From Krasilnikovozyma curviuscula (Eukaryota > Basidiomycota > Tremellomycetes > Cystofilobasidiales > Mrakiaceae), in the NCBI GenBank assembly GCA_014825775.1, contig MVAQ01000020.1, positions 62,001 through 126,000 on the forward strand: a stretch of 64,000 nucleotides of DNA, in the 5' to 3' direction. This document shows, piece after piece, positions 22,164 to 39,223 of this stretch. The position numbers and the translations under genes are program-made. The notes beneath the pieces are model-generated. The model had not been told where the DNA came from and did no database searches. It saw only the letters and a list, made by a program, of their open reading frames with translations. The stretch's first letter is position 1; each line of letters opens with the position of its first letter.

Positions 22164-24233
22164 ATGGCTGCTGTTCAATCAACTCCTGATGAGATCAGAG
22201 CTGGAAGCTACGTTGGTTTTGACAGTAAGTACCACAGCAGTGCAGCTCCAGAAGAAACGACACGAAGCAACAGCCAGCCTTCCCCTTGTAGTTTTTGCTG
22301 ATCGTGTATGCTTCTTATTTCTTTCCTATCTCCTGTTCTCTGGATCCATCTGTCAATATCTTTCGCCTACTGGTATCGTGTATTGGTTGTTTGGACTCTG
22401 CTTTTGCTGGCGGTGGTCCCATTTAACGAAACGCCATCCCATCTCGCTGCACCTCATTGCACGTCCCACCACGCTGCTACTACCTTTCCACTATGGCCTT
22501 TGAAAACATCACCACTGTTTGATCAACTTGGTCACCACCCTATCCTCCTTGCTTCAACATCTGCCTGGCATCGTCCTTCTTGAAAACGCACGTCCCCCTC
22601 TCCTCGCACTCGCGCAACCCTCCTGCTCCTTCGAATGCACGAAACAAATGTAGCCATCACCCAGCAGATTGAACACAAGCTACTGAAGAGAGGATTTCAA
22701 TTCAATGTCATGGTTGTTGGTACGTGATTTAATCTTAGCGGAAGAGGGGTTTCCAAGAAGTTTGCTTCAAGTGAGCAGAGCGGGTGTTTGAGGCATGGTG
22801 GAGATGAGAATGAAACCCGCCCAGCGTTAGATGGGTCATTTATACCCTGTCCTTTGAAGGACTAAGGCGTTAAATCGTCGTCTCTTACGACTGTTCAACA
22901 TGCCGACACGTTCCCTCCTTTGCCTCGCCTCGCCCTGTCTCGACTTGCACCACACCGTTACTTATCAAATACTCTTTGCACTCTGGGACTTAGGTCAAAC
23001 TGGTCTCGGAAAATCAACAATGATAAACACCCTCTTCGCGTCGAGTTTGATCTCAAGTAAGGGACGATTGGAAGCTGAGGAAAGTGTGAGAGCTACCACC
23101 GAAATCTTGGGTGTTTCTAATGGCGAGTCAACTCAATCATTTTTTCGGATGACAATTTTGTGAAGAAGTGTCGCTGACGTTCTCTACTGTTCTCAACAGT
23201 CATCACTGAAAACGGAGTCAAGCTGAGGCTCAACATCGTCGACACGCCAGGTTACGGAGATCAGATCAACAATGAGGGATGCTGGGACCCAATCATTAAA
23301 TACGTGAGTTATATATCACTTAAATGCTTGAATTGTTACCTTAATATCTGACCCTATATCTTGGTGCCGGTCGCCCAGATCAAAGACCAGCACTCCTCCT
23401 ACCTCAGAAAAGAACTCACCGCGATGCGTGAGAAATACATCCAAGATACTCGAATCCACTGCTGCCTATTCTTCATCAACCCATCTGGTCACGGATTGAG
23501 GCCAATTGACGTTATTGTCATGAAAAAGCTTTCGGACGTTGTCAATGTCGTTCCTGTCATTGCGAAGGCGGATAGTTTGACGATGGAGGAAAGGAAGCTG
23601 TTTAAGGAGAAGGTGAGTCTCAACTTATTAGTTTAGAGTCTTTTGGCGTTTTTGCCTGATTTCTGACGCCCGCTTGCATCGGCGTGCCATACCAGATCTG
23701 TGCTGAACTAGAATACAACCAAATCAAGACCTACCCATTCGACAACGAAGAACTCGACGAAGAAGAAATCGCCTTGAACGAACGAATCAGATCAATGATC
23801 CCCTTCGCCATCGTTGGATCAACGCAGACCGTCATCATCGACGGAAAGCCAGTCAGAGGAAGGAAGAACAGATACGGCGTTATCAACGTTGAGGATGAGA
23901 GACACTGTGAATTTGTGTACTTGAGGAATTTCTTGACTAGGTGAGTTTTAATTTGACAGCGTGTAACGGCTAGGGGTATTTCCAAAACGACATGACCCGG
24001 TAATTAACCTCTCAATTTTTGTTTGCAATCATAGAACCCATCTTCAAGACTTGATCGAGACTACTGCTATGACCCATTACGAGGCTTTCAGATCCAAGCA
24101 GGTAAGAACCGTTTCTTCTTCCCCACTAGTTCGTTGTCTGCGAATCGCTGCTGATATCCTTCAACCTCCGTATCTACAGCTACTGGCTCTCAAGGAATCT
24201 TCGGCAAAGAAGGCGGCTGATAGCTCTGCCTAA
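22164..24233 (+). CDS. CDC10: Septin Cdc10
   Basis: GTP-binding septin that assembles with Cdc3, Cdc11 and Cdc12 into the bud-neck filament scaffold. Eight exons: 22164-22224, 22654-22719, 22994-23122, 23200-23303, 23379-23612, 23696-23940, 24035-24101 and 24180-24233. It shows [23 protein letters not shown], the P-loop [16 protein letters not shown], the AKAD guanine-specificity motif, and septin unique-element text ending [20 protein letters not shown]. There is no C-terminal coiled coil (it ends KKAADSSA), which is the Cdc10 group rather than Cdc3/11/12. Intron 1 is 429 nt, much longer than usual here. The intron after exon 3 appears to use a GC donor, because only that splice restores the VSN-VITENGV text expected in septins. 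Confidence 0.96.
23123..23199 (+). other. Probable GC-AG intron in CDC10
   Basis: The exon ends at AAT-G and the next bases are GCGAGT; the acceptor is CTCAACAG. Splicing here gives [14 protein letters not shown], continuous with septin consensus. Nearby GT donors would delete conserved residues or change frame. Confidence 0.75.
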
Positions 24234-25282
24234 TCCGCATCTTGTCTTGGTCTTGTGGATTGTAGGAACTCAATCTTAGTTAGACGTCCTTGATTTAAAG
24301 AACGTTGGAGTAATGAACTCACTCTCCCTTGGAAACCATACGTTGTTATGATATTCTTTTCTTGCTTTTATGTTGAATTTATACAGAGCAGATGACGGTG
24401 AACATGTTGAAAAAACTAAGATCCTGTCAGTGAGATCGAGAGTAACTCTGTGCTGGGGCAAGACGCTTAACAACATACTGTCGTGGACCTACTGGATGTC
24501 TCTTAACCGCAGAACGATTGATCTCGATTGCATTTGTGCGATCGCATTCGTCACAGTACCACCCATTCCTCCTTGGCTGTTCCTGGCCTCTCATTCTTAT
24601 TCCACTTCTGTATTTATTTTGGAAGCTCTCAACTGAGGTTGCATTTCAATTCACCGCCACTTGACGGTGAGCTTCAAAAGCGAAAAATCCTCGCTCAGCA
24701 GGTTTGCTCTCAACCAACGTCGGCCAAATTACTCCCTTCCTGCTTCCCCTGGTGGAAAACTTGACTGAACACTCGAAGCTGTGGGTCCAGACAACTGACG
24801 GAGAGCATACCCCCCTCGAAGTCGTCCTCCCTGTAAACCTTCACTGGAGCAAGGAGGGCGCTTCTTCTCAGCATTTTAAAACAGTCGGTTTGGAAGTACA
24901 ACCCTTAGGGGTTTGTTTTCTCATGATGAACTGGCCACCTACATGTCTGTACATATCATTACATCTAGTTTCTGCTTTTTAAATGGACGTGGATTTTTTT
25001 CCTTCTCTTCGAGCTTCTGTTTCAACGACTTTTCGTATAAACTCGCTATGCAACCCTTGTTTCTTCGTAATGAATCTCCTGCAAGCTTGTGAGTTTCTAA
25101 GAGCCGTCTCAGGACAGATACGGCAAGGAAAAAAATCGTCTGCTCATCGAGAAGCTCTACTTTTTTCAACGCGAAGAGCAGCGAATCTCTGCCCGACAAT
25201 CAAAGCCTCAACGTCAGCCTTCCCAGACCCTAGCACGGTACCAGGTAGCTTCCAGCCAACCTATAAGCACTGCTAATACCCC
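24234..25282 (+). other. Intergenic, no supported gene
   Basis: This 1.05-kb region is between CDC10 and the Mrp51-like gene. The longest frame, 86 codons on minus at 24939-25199, is lysine-rich but has no recognisable motif, and it overlaps the likely promoter of the downstream gene. I left it out. Confidence 0.45.
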
Positions 25283-27129
25283 ATGGCTGGCCTTCCTCCA
25301 GCTCCCTCAACGTTTGGCTCGCTGCTTAGAAGGTCCAAGTTCGCAACCTACGATCTGGCAATCAAGCAGACGTATACTGCTCCAGTATCTTCAGCAACCA
25401 AAAACGACTGGGGTTTCAAGCATGATTTTAATCATCTCAAGCCGGATAAGAGTGGAAAGAAATGTGAGTATCCGTTTCCCTTTTTTTCTCCGTGCTCTTG
25501 CAGGAAAGTGATACGGAAACGGCACTGACAACCTGTTTTTCTGTATCTTTCAGACCGCTCCATCTCGGTAAAGAATCTCGATGATTTATTGGGCCAGATG
25601 TACTTTGACTCTGGTGAAACATCGACGAGGTTCGTCAAGAAATGGGGTGGTGAAGGTACAGCAATGCGACTGCAGCCGAGGGATGCTGATGCTGCTACGA
25701 CAAGGACCTGGCTTGATCAGGGAAGGCAGTCTGTGAAACGTGCGTCGTATTCAGTCTCTTTCTAAGGACGTGAACTTCTTTTTCTGATGCTAACTTCCCT
25801 CTTGATTATATTTGTGTGCCCCTTTTTTCTCCACCTCGTCAACTTGTCCCGCTTCGAAACATTTTCTTTTTGTTTGAAATGAACTTCTCTTCTGCAGTTC
25901 CCCAGCAGGTCGGGCAGTCAGCGCCATCCTCAAGTTCTCTATCATCTCTTCCACATTCTACCTCTCGCCCGTCCAGATTTCCTACTACCGCATCTAGCCC
26001 ACCACCTCCTCCAGCAATCACCATTCCCAACGTCAACTCAATGTCCAAGAAGGACTACCAGCGCTACATCTCCCGGCTACGCCTGATTCGTCCTGAGTTC
26101 CTCCAATTCCTGAAGGGCGAAGTTGTAGTGTATCTCAATGCTCAACTCGACCGCACAGACCCATCGGGTCTTCAGCCCAGGATAACGGAAGATGATCTTG
26201 ACGGTGAAACAGCCTATGGGCTACTCGTTGGCGGGTCAGGTGTGGCAGCCTCAATCCCGCCACCTGTCGTTGTTGAGAAGTTCTTGGCCCTTCAGAGTGC
26301 TGCTGAAATTAACGCTCCACAATCAAAGACCCTTTCTGGCGAACCATCTCAGCATCCTACCGGCGGTCTGTCTTACTCGCTCCCAACGCGACTCTACGTC
26401 TCCCTCCTCCAACCACCGGTCCCAGGTCGTGTCCTCTCTTCACAAAACGTTATCCAGGGTAATTTAGGAGGCTATGGGCGCGACAGTGCCTGGGTTGAAC
26501 TCGGTGGCACACTTCAACCTCTTGCTGTGGACGATGCCCTCAACACCGGTCTAACAGACTTGGGTCGACCAGACGCCTATGCAGACGGCACTGCAACCTC
26601 TCGAACCGAATACAGAGACGGCCTTGTCTCACCTGTCAACGCTCCACGAGACCGCGAATCCGGGAAAGGGACATTTAGACCGACGTCCGGTCCAGTGCTT
26701 GTCAAGCTACCCAACAGCACAGCAGGCGGCGTTGTCGATGTTCACCTCAAAGCGTTCACGGTGGACGAGCATGTCCGCTCTGGTAGAACTGACGGAACAT
26801 ATATCACGCCAACCACCTCGGCTGGTCAGCGCGTGCCGTTTGACCCTAGCGGCCTCGCTGAGGTTGCTGATACAGCTTTTGTGAAGGAGCAGGAGTGGGT
26901 CGGAAGCAGCCAGTGGGTCAGAGAGGGCAAAAGAGTCGGAGAGGCGAGAGGGGATGTTTCTTCATTCTTCAGTGGGGACAGTGGTGTCTTTGGGGGAATT
27001 GAGAGGCCTAGGATCATTGCGAAGAAAACGCTTGGTATGGCTAGGGAACAAAGGAGGGAGGATACTAAGTCGTTGATGGACGACTTGCTGTCTATGGTTG
27101 AGGGAATCGATGGTCATGATCGTAGATGA
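25283..27129 (+). CDS. Mitochondrial small-subunit ribosomal protein bS1m/Mrp51-like
   Basis: Three exons, 25283-25463, 25554-25739 and 25898-27129, give about 532 residues. The N-terminus has 'FGSLLRRSKFATYD', 'NDWGFKHDF', 'YRSISVKNLDDL' and a 'RFVKKWGG' block, matching the order seen in fungal MRP-S51 proteins (LLRxSRF, xxWGLKR, I-LD at a conserved spot, then a KW motif). Fungal Mrp51 is a mitoribosomal small-subunit protein needed for translation of specific mitochondrial messages in yeast. The rest has a Ser/Pro-rich linker, a helical block (SKKDYQRYISRLRLIRPEF) and a long region rich in Gly/Pro/Thr. The C-terminal half is not one I recognise, so the family call rests on the N-terminal third. 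Confidence 0.75.
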
Positions 27130-27575
27130 GAATGATTATCAATGGATTCACAATGCTGGTTTTTGCTGCTACAGAAAATCAAGTGTACTTGTCGGTATAA
27201 CCACTACTGCGGGGTGATAGTTGTGACGTGAAAGGAGGCTTGAGAGCGCCGTGCTCGACCCTGGAAGATGACTGAAAATAGAAAATGCGGATAGGTCAGG
27301 GTTGTTGCAGTGCTCCTTCCATTTTGCTATTCAATTGTAGTTCTCAGCCCTGGTAAGTTGGAGCGCCAGCCAGCCGCAGCTGTCTTCCAACTGTGACCAA
27401 GCTTCCTGGAGTTTGACAAATATCCGTCTTCAACAGATCTCATCAAGTGAGTAATTTTGACTACTGTTTGCTACCTGTGTGCTGACTGAGCGCTCTCTTT
27501 TTTCCTTTCATCCAGAGCTTCTGTTCAATCGCGCCTTTGGGAACACAAGGCGAACAGCAAGTCAGACCAACGAGC
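27130..27575 (+). other. Intergenic with probable 5' UTR intron of the PHD gene
   Basis: A clean GT-AG intron can be read at 27447-27515 (donor GTGAGT, CTGAC branch-like word, acceptor TCCAG) in the leader upstream of the ATG at 27576. No ATG-started coding exon precedes it, so it is best seen as an untranslated-region intron. The rest of the 446-bp gap shows nothing recognisable. Confidence 0.5.
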
Positions 27576-30532
27576 ATGAGCTTCACAGCACCTGTGTCAA
27601 AGAGAGCTAGGAAGGAGGTCTCATACGTCGAGCCTCCAGATCTACCTGTGGTGTTCAATACTGCACCTGCAGTACCTAAGCCAGCTCCTCAGGTTGATGC
27701 TCAGGGCAACAAGCTGTATGTTCCACTTCCTTCGCTGTGACTTCTCTGCGTATCCCAATCCTCCTGAAGTTTTGATGGATGGGTTGATGGGATGATTGGG
27801 TGTCAATCAGGTCCTCTTGTAGTGGGTAAAGCTGACAAAAATCTAACTTTTGACACACGACATAATCCCACCTTGGTCTTCGTAATACTTCTATCCACAC
27901 CTCTGTCCATCATCACCTATCAACAAAATCTCATACTTTGTCTCATCCCTGTATCTTTTGGGACGTCTTGGTTGAAATATATTGCGATATCTTTCTTCTG
28001 TCCTACCCGCACCCTTAACTCAAACCACTCGCAGCGTTAACAAACGAGGTCGAAGGCCAAAATCCTCGATTGATGGATCTGAAATGACGATTTCCACCGG
28101 AGCTGCCGCTATTTCTATTCCAAGTGGTAGTACTAGCAACAGTACTGGAAAAGGAAAAGAGGACGCTTTTCAATTTCAGTCTGGCGCTACGACTACCCAC
28201 GCATTAGCATCTATCAATCGATCTTCGTTGCCAAACGAGGTAAGATACGGCGCAAAAGCGGCTGAAGAGGACGATAAAGCAGGCGCTACGTCGAGGAGAG
28301 GAGGCCATTGGGGCAAGGGTAAAGAAAGGGAGAAAGCTTCTGAGGATTTTGGTGCACCCCAAATTGTGAGTACTATCTTCCACTTGGGTTTTTGTTCGTT
28401 GCGGCCCGTAGGCCCTGGTGCATTGGAAACGTCGCTTGCCCAAAACAATGGCCCTCCTTGCTGTTGGCGACGCTGCACGCTACTAGGCATGGCTCCATTA
28501 CCACTCATGTGCCGATCAGAACCCATTCACTCGAGCAACTGGATGATTTATCTTCTTGACTTTTTTCCAGATCAATAACGATTTTTGTGCCGCCTGCTAC
28601 GGGGCTGGAAAATATCTCTGCTGCGACGGATGTGCGAATTCATTCCACCCTTCTTGTTTGGAGCCTCCGTTGGATCTAGAAGATATCGATGGGCTACCTG
28701 ATGATGGAGATGAATGGTTCTGCGTTGAATGTAAAATGAAGCGGGTGAGTACATTTTCATTATGTTACGAATAAGTCATTGAGGAATTTACAGAGTTCAA
28801 AGTGATCTAACAATCCTTTTCTACTTCTCTATTGTTCTAGCTGATTGCTAAAAATGAGCCACCTCCGAAAGGTCCCGACAACAAATTCTTCGGTCCGCTG
28901 ATCACATACTCTCAGACTATCAATCCTATGCAGTTTTCTCTCACGGAGGAGCTCAGGAGCTACTTCAAGGGTGGTAAGTCCTTCAAAACGTCGAGTTTTC
29001 GACATTGACAAAACTGTTGAGTCACTGAATCTCCGACGATACCTGTGATTAGTCGCGACTGGTTCAGGAGGCATTTACATTGACACTGAAGTACTCAAGC
29101 CCATTAAAGCGGAGTGAGTGGAAGTGTTATCGGCATGAGCTCTACTAAACAGTCATCCTAATCTTGGTTTTCTTCTACTTTCAGCGGTCGTCGAACGATG
29201 CCAGAGATCCCTGACCCATACCGTCTCACCACGCCCGAGGGCAAGCCAGTCCTTTGCTACAAATGTGGCACTGGTTCGGCACCTCGGGAAGGGTCCGTTA
29301 TCATTTCTCTTAAGAAAGTCTCTGGTACGGCGGGTTGTGAGATGAGTCAATGGAGAAGACTCATGGCGTGTGACTATTGCAACCTAAATTGGCACTTCGA
29401 TTGCTTGGATCCGCCGATGGTCAGTGCTGGTGATTGGGCTTTGGAGAAGTGGATGTGTCCAAATCATGTCGAACATGTCCTGGTACGTTGTTGTTTCTGT
29501 GGGTTCTATCCTTCTTTCAGATGGCTCTCTGACATCCACTGTTTCTTTGGCCGTGCCGTCATCCTTTCACCGCTACCTTTTCACATGATCGACAGCCAAA
29601 AAGACGGCTCCCGAGGATGATCAACGAAATCTCAGAAGTGGAAGCAGACCCTCGCCAAAACAGCTGTTACATCCAGATCATCGCGAATGACGACGATCCT
29701 TCGGAAGAATTCATGACTGCTTCCGACCCGACAACAAGCATCGCAGCGTCCGACTTTCAAACGATGAAGGTGCCGGAGCAGGTAATTACGCTCGATTTCT
29801 GGACCAAAGTTGGTGGACCGAAGCTTGGCGACTTTGCTGTTTCGTCCTCATCCAGCTCAGGTTCTGAGGGAGATGTCGATGAGGCGGATGGTGTTGAGAT
29901 GCACGACATTACGGAGGACGCTGGTGTATTGGATGATGAAGGTACCAGAGTTGCTTCGTTCTTGGCTTCAAGAACCTTGAACCAACCCCAAGCGGTCAGT
30001 CTTACTTATTGTTTTTGCACTTAAGCCTCTCCCCTTTTTTTTGTTCATTCCAATGTTATGTTTCTCTGCCGGGTGGATAGGCGGCGGTCAAGCCGGCTGA
30101 AGAACGGAATGATGTCCTAATGGATTTTATATCGCTGGTCGCCTCTCAGGTTTGCCTATGCATTTTCCATCTTCTTGACCCTTCTTTCCCTTTTCATGCT
30201 CATTTGGACTTTTTGTTTTTTCTTATCATCCCTAGGAAGCGCTCTCCGCGACCCCTCCAGAACCCGTCTCAGCACCAGCACCACTTGCTCAACCCCAGCA
30301 AGAACCAGAACAAATACTTCTGCCAACACCACTTGCGTCAGTTGTATCAGCACCGGAAGCACTATTACCGCCCGCCCCCACTTCTGGTGTGGCAGCTGCT
30401 CTAGCGAAGACGGGCGGTATACCCAAGATTAGACTGAAGATGAAGGTTGGCGGAGGAGGCGCGATTGCGCCGTCCTCGTCAGCAGCATCGCTAGCGCCAG
30501 CAAACATAGAGGGTAATACTCAAGAAAACTAA
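27576..30532 (+). CDS. Rco1/PHF12-like double PHD-finger protein
   Basis: Nine exons: 27576-27715, 28035-28365, 28571-28744, 28841-28973, 29053-29113, 29185-29482, 29596-29994, 30081-30149 and 30236-30532; all joins keep frame. PHD finger 1 (CAACYGAGKYLCCDGCANSF, then HPSCLEPPL, ending WFCVECKMKR) has the full Cys4-His-Cys3 set. After a spacer with 'FFGPLITYSQTINPMQFSL' a second, larger zinc finger begins CYKCGTGS and ends CDYCNLNWHFDCLDPP ... WMCPNH. Two PHD fingers with this spacing are characteristic of yeast Rco1, fission yeast Cph1/Cph2 and human PHF12, subunits of the Rpd3S/Sin3S histone deacetylase that suppresses cryptic transcription in gene bodies. The N-terminal linker and Pro/Ala-rich C-terminus are unconserved. 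Confidence 0.88.
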
Positions 30533-31132
30533 TTGGGAGACGTGATAGAATATGATGCAGCAGATGTGTCGGAAGAATTCTTTGTACAATGATGGTTGTT
30601 TCGCCAATGCATTGTTTTGCTTCACACAGACTACAGACTGCTGATTAGCAAGAGGCCCATGTCCAAAACAGGGATTACATCAGGTATTGGTGTCCAGGTT
30701 ATCGAGGGGTGTCAATGATTGTTTTCGATCCTGCGTTCGATGAAACAGACATCGACTTTCCCATCTTTTTTCCAAATCAATCATTGGCTACATATGATTG
30801 ATCAACAAAACGCCCACCAGATATCGTTTTCCCATATCAAACTTGAGTACTTAGTTGAAAACTTTTGTTTTTTCCAGCCCATCCCTTTTCTCTGGCGCAG
30901 CTAGCTTTCGTTCGACGCCCACCGCCCAATGAGCTCAAGCTAAACCTGGTTCAATTTTCTGTTCCAGCCACAAGCTATTTCATTAGTATCAGCATTTGAA
31001 GGACAAGTTCTGGATACTCTCCCTGAAGCTGGGGAAAAAATAGAAGTTGGACGCCAAAGGTCGCTGCGCTTTTCCTCGACAAAGTCTCACCGTGCTGGCA
31101 GAGTCGAATTAAAAAAGCAGTGAACCTTGCTG
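30533..31132 (+). other. Intergenic, promoter side of PMR1
   Basis: This 600-bp gap lies between two plus-strand genes. It contains no recognised gene or repeat and presumably holds the 3' end of the PHD gene and the PMR1 promoter. Confidence 0.45.
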
Positions 31133-35199
<4,067 letters not shown>

Positions 35200-36073
35200 C
35201 GAGAAGAACCTGAGTAGAAGCTATCACTACAAGATGTTTTCAATGCACTTTTAATATTCCATTATAATGTTTCATCACGAGAGAGGGAAAAGTGAAAGTG
35301 GCACGTTCATCTGGAACCGGACCACGGTTGCGAACTTTTTAACAATCAATTACAGGCGGCTCACCTGGTATCGCTTTGAAAGCACAAGATTCGTAGCATG
35401 AGGGACTATCCGCATAAACTGCTCTTTTGTCCGGCACAATACATTCTGATATGTTCAAAACCGGGGCAATGTAACGCAAACTCACAAGTCCCCAACTCCT
35501 TCAAGGAACGAACGCGCTGGAAAGAGATTTCGGACTAAACGTAAAGCTGCAGTGCCAAAACGGTAAAGTGGACGCTCTGTATATCATTTATAGGCGAGGC
35601 ACTGCACTGCTGGTTTTATGGAGAAAGATAAGACAACTGTCAAGAACGCGGCTAAGATCCATCACGAAAATAGGATGTGATGGTAGTTGTAGATGGGCAG
35701 GGCAATTCATTACCTTGCTCTCCACCGCTTGGTGCAAACCAGCCAATTGTCAAGACCGATGATTAAGCGATAAGAATGCGGGGTAATGGAATCAATAAAG
35801 TCTGACAATGTTCTGTAAAATAGGCAAACTTGGTCACCAACATAGAGCTGGGCCAGTTCCAGAGAGCTGCAGAGATTCTCATGCTTTTCCACCAGCTGCC
35901 CTGACCAGATGAGAATAAATTTCACAGTCAGAGAGTTTCCCCATGAAATACTCCAAGGTCGATGATAGAAGGGATAATTGGACAAGTCTCACTTTCAAGC
36001 AAGGTCTGGTTGAGATCTAGTCAATCCAGCGCGTGAGATATTTGCTCGACCAGAGTCGAGCCACCATCCAGTC
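35200..36073 (+). other. Intergenic, no gene seen
   Basis: This 870-bp gap between PMR1 and the F-box gene holds only short frames. It contains the PMR1 3' end and the F-box gene promoter. No RNA gene or repeat was recognised. Confidence 0.45.
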
Positions 36074-38205
36074 ATGTCTCTCGATGAGGCCAAACCTGTC
36101 ACCCTCGAATCTCTGCCTGATGAGGTTCTGATTAGGATCTTACTGCTCTTGGACCTTAAGTCTCTCGTTCTCTCTGCTCGAATCAGTACCGTCTTCCGTT
36201 CAGTCCACCAACACTCAAAGCACATCGAATACGCCATCTTACTGAAAAAAGCTGGGTATAAGGATGTTCCAAGCCATAAAAAGGTTGAATATAAGGTCCA
36301 TGAGAAGCTTGAAAGGCTGACGGAGCTGCAGGGGAGGTGGAAGAGTCTTGATTCCAAGCAGCAGACTGATATCGAGTGAGTATTCCGTTTGAAGGCTGCG
36401 GTCAAAGGCAGAAAGTGACTTCTTTGACTCTGCAGATACCCGATGTCCCTTGATTACATGGATATGAACTATGCCTCTGGGGTTGTAATGCCACTTCGCT
36501 CTTCTTTCAATTTGCGAAAGATATTCTGATGACGTTATTTATCAGGTTGGTTCTCGTTTTGGGAGTCAAGATTCCTCTTTAAAGGTAATCAATTTGCCCT
36601 ATCAACTTCCTACTTTTTTTTCTAAGCGAATATCTCTTTGCTTGTAGATCCTCGACGCAGAGAAACAAGCACTTGAAGCTCGTAGCGTCCCAACCACCAA
36701 GGGCGTGTTTTGTTGGGATGTATCAGTAGAAGAAGATCTTCTTGCTATCTTGGTTCAAGCGCAGTGAGTAATCTTCCAACTCACTATGGGCCTGAAGATC
36801 TGACGGTACTTTGCTGTGTAGGCCGTTCAATCACTATGAGTACAACATTCGGCTGCTTTCACTGTCCACACTAGAAGTCCATCCTTTGGCTTTCAAAGAA
36901 TATTTGGAGCCCGGGAAGAGAGCTTACCGAGGTGCACGACACGCCTTCCTGCACGCTGTCAGTTGCCAATTGTTTTCCAGCCTGGGCTGAACTCTGACTG
37001 TTTCCGATTCTCAGCGAATACAAGGCTCAGTAATCTATGTTCACAGCTCCAAATTCAGTAACGGTCAGGTGGAAGGAGTCTTGGCTTGTATCAATTGGAA
37101 GACTGGAGACCTCAAGGCCGTGATCACAAGTGAATCTCTTCTCGCCGATGTTTTCACCAAAACAACGGGAATTGTACCGTCAGAAAATTTTCACTCAGCA
37201 ACATTTTGTATTACTGAGTTTGAGCTCATAGGAGAAGATGCAGTGTTGGTGGTTGGAGGAATGGACGATGGACTAGGTGGATGGTTCCAAGGCTTGCTGG
37301 CGCTCTACACAGTTGACTTTTCCAAGCCCACTCAACTCCAGTCTCAACTCTCACAAGTAGTACAACTCCAATCACTCTGGCTACTCCCCAAGTCCTACAC
37401 TCGACCGTTCCGGGCATCTAATCGACGAGATCCGTCCGACATCCCTCAACCTCGTCACTCACCAAAATTGACATTTCAACAACAGACCGGCAAAGGTGTC
37501 ATTGTTCTCGAGTTTAACTTCATTATCCGTGATCCCGCGGACGGTTCTCACCAAGACTCAGTAACAGAAACGCTCTTCGTGCTGAAGGATTTCTTCTCAT
37601 CCTACCTTGACCAACAGAAATCTCACAGTCGTCCTGTCCATCAAGTCCCTGTTGTTCTCTGGTCAGAATGGAATCACCATGCCAGGTTTGTCTCTGGTCT
37701 ATATGGTCATGGTTACAACGAATCGTCGGTGTCTGGGTATCGCTCTGTCGAAGTGTCGAAGTATGAGACTCGTCTGAAGCTGGAAGTATACGACTTCAAT
37801 CCCTTCTCATCATCACCGACTCCACTAGTATCTCCAGCAAATGCATCCTCTCCAGTCATTCCTGTTGGGATCTTCAACCGCCCACGCAATAGCACCAACC
37901 CCATTCAGCATATCAGTTCCGACTCAACCTTGAAACAAGGAGTGATTTGGACCGAGGATGTGTCCTCAGGGCTCAAGTACACGAAATCCTCAATGGTTCA
38001 TGGGTTACAGCATACGGTGCGACACAGCCAGATGGTGTGGTTAGATGTGGATAGGATCATTGTTGCGAATGTGAGTAATAATCGACTTACTGAGCTGTGT
38101 CTGTCTTTGATATTGATCTGCTCTTCTTCTTTTTCTTTTTCTTTTTTACTCTCATAGCGAAATGATGCAGGAGGAGTACTTTCACTGCACTCGTATGAGT
38201 TCTAG
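36074..38205 (+). CDS. F-box protein
   Basis: The N-terminal F-box (about residues 10-50: VTLESLPDEVLIRILLLLDL, then KSLVLSARISTVFRSVHQHS) would bind Skp1 and recruit a target to an SCF ubiquitin ligase. Seven or more exons are inferred: after exon 1 (36074 to about 36376) come small exons reading YPMSLDYMDMNY, VGSRFGSQDSSLK, ILDAEKQALEARS, PFNHYEYNIRLLSL, then a long exon from RIQGSVIYVHSSKF to VDRIIVAN, and a short last exon ending LSLHSYEF at 38205. The large C-terminal region reads as a beta-rich, possibly propeller-like domain in which phrases such as 'VLACINWKTGDLKAVI' and 'MVWLDVDRIIVAN' recur, a pattern common in basidiomycete F-box proteins of unknown substrate. No specific orthologue is recognised. 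Confidence 0.87.
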
Positions 38206-39223
38206 ATGTGTTGAATTTAGCCATTTCATGCCCTGGGATTTGGGCACGGTTTTCGTCGTAAATGCAAGGCAACCCTTCCGGAACAATACATCTTCTCACC
38301 ATTACCCTAAGAAGCAATTTGAGCAGATGGAGCCGAGAAGACCCTCTCGTCATGCTAAACGGGCTGCGTGGAAGCTTGTCGCGAGATTTAGTGACGCGTC
38401 AAACAAGGTTTAGGCCAAGTCAGTCGTGTGGGGGGTTTTTAAAGGTCCCACGTTGCATTACAAGTCTAGAAAGTTTCTATGATCTGCAACACCGTTCTTT
38501 CTCTGATCAGCTCATGTCAATGTGGGTGTTGCTCATTTTGAAGTGTTGCGCTTTGACCTCTCGATCTCTGCCATTTGACTCTAAGAGCAAAGAAGCGCCA
38601 GTCAGATCAGAACGCTTCTGCAGAAAATACCTATATGGTCCAGGTGACTGAGTTGTTTACAAAAGTAAGGTTTTCTTCAATTATATGACGGCGCTGCCCT
38701 TTAGACAGACGTAAGAAAATTGCCACGCCGCACGCCGATTCACCTCACCCAGACGCGCCTTGGCGAGTCTGTTTTTCGCCCACAGTCATCCTCCAGCATT
38801 ATAAGTATAACACAGGTCGTGGTTAGAGCAAGTTAAGAGGTGGATGGATAGTGAGTCTATATCCCTGGATGCAGTCAGCCATCTGATACCCCCTGTTTTG
38901 CTGAGCTGACTTTGGCACTGTAGGAGCAGGGCATTACTTCACTTTCTTTCGGACTCACATCCCATCGATAGGTTGCTAGCTCCATCTCACTCAAATCAGA
39001 GAGCAGGCTGGTCTCTGCTTGGTCAGGCTAGGTTTCCCTTTGACAACAGCTCGTCCAGCGCTCTTTCCTCTGCAGCGCTCTCCGGAAGAATTTTCAACCT
39101 TTCTAGCAGTCAATCGCCCTGTAGCAGGCCCCAACATAATCAACACATTCCTTTGAGCATTTTATCAGCCACTCGTTTAAATATTCACACTTTCTAGTAC
39201 CCCGACAGCCAACTTCAATTCGA
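38206..39223 (+). other. Intergenic, no gene seen
   Basis: This 1.0-kb gap between two plus-strand genes has only short frames, mostly with stops every 30-60 codons. The leader before 39224 is moderately CT-rich. I saw no tRNA fold, repeat or splice-linked exon set. Confidence 0.45.

Noticed and set aside
24939..25199. Lysine-rich 86-codon frame on minus
   Set aside because: No motif, no spliced neighbour, and it occupies the likely promoter of the Mrp51-like gene.
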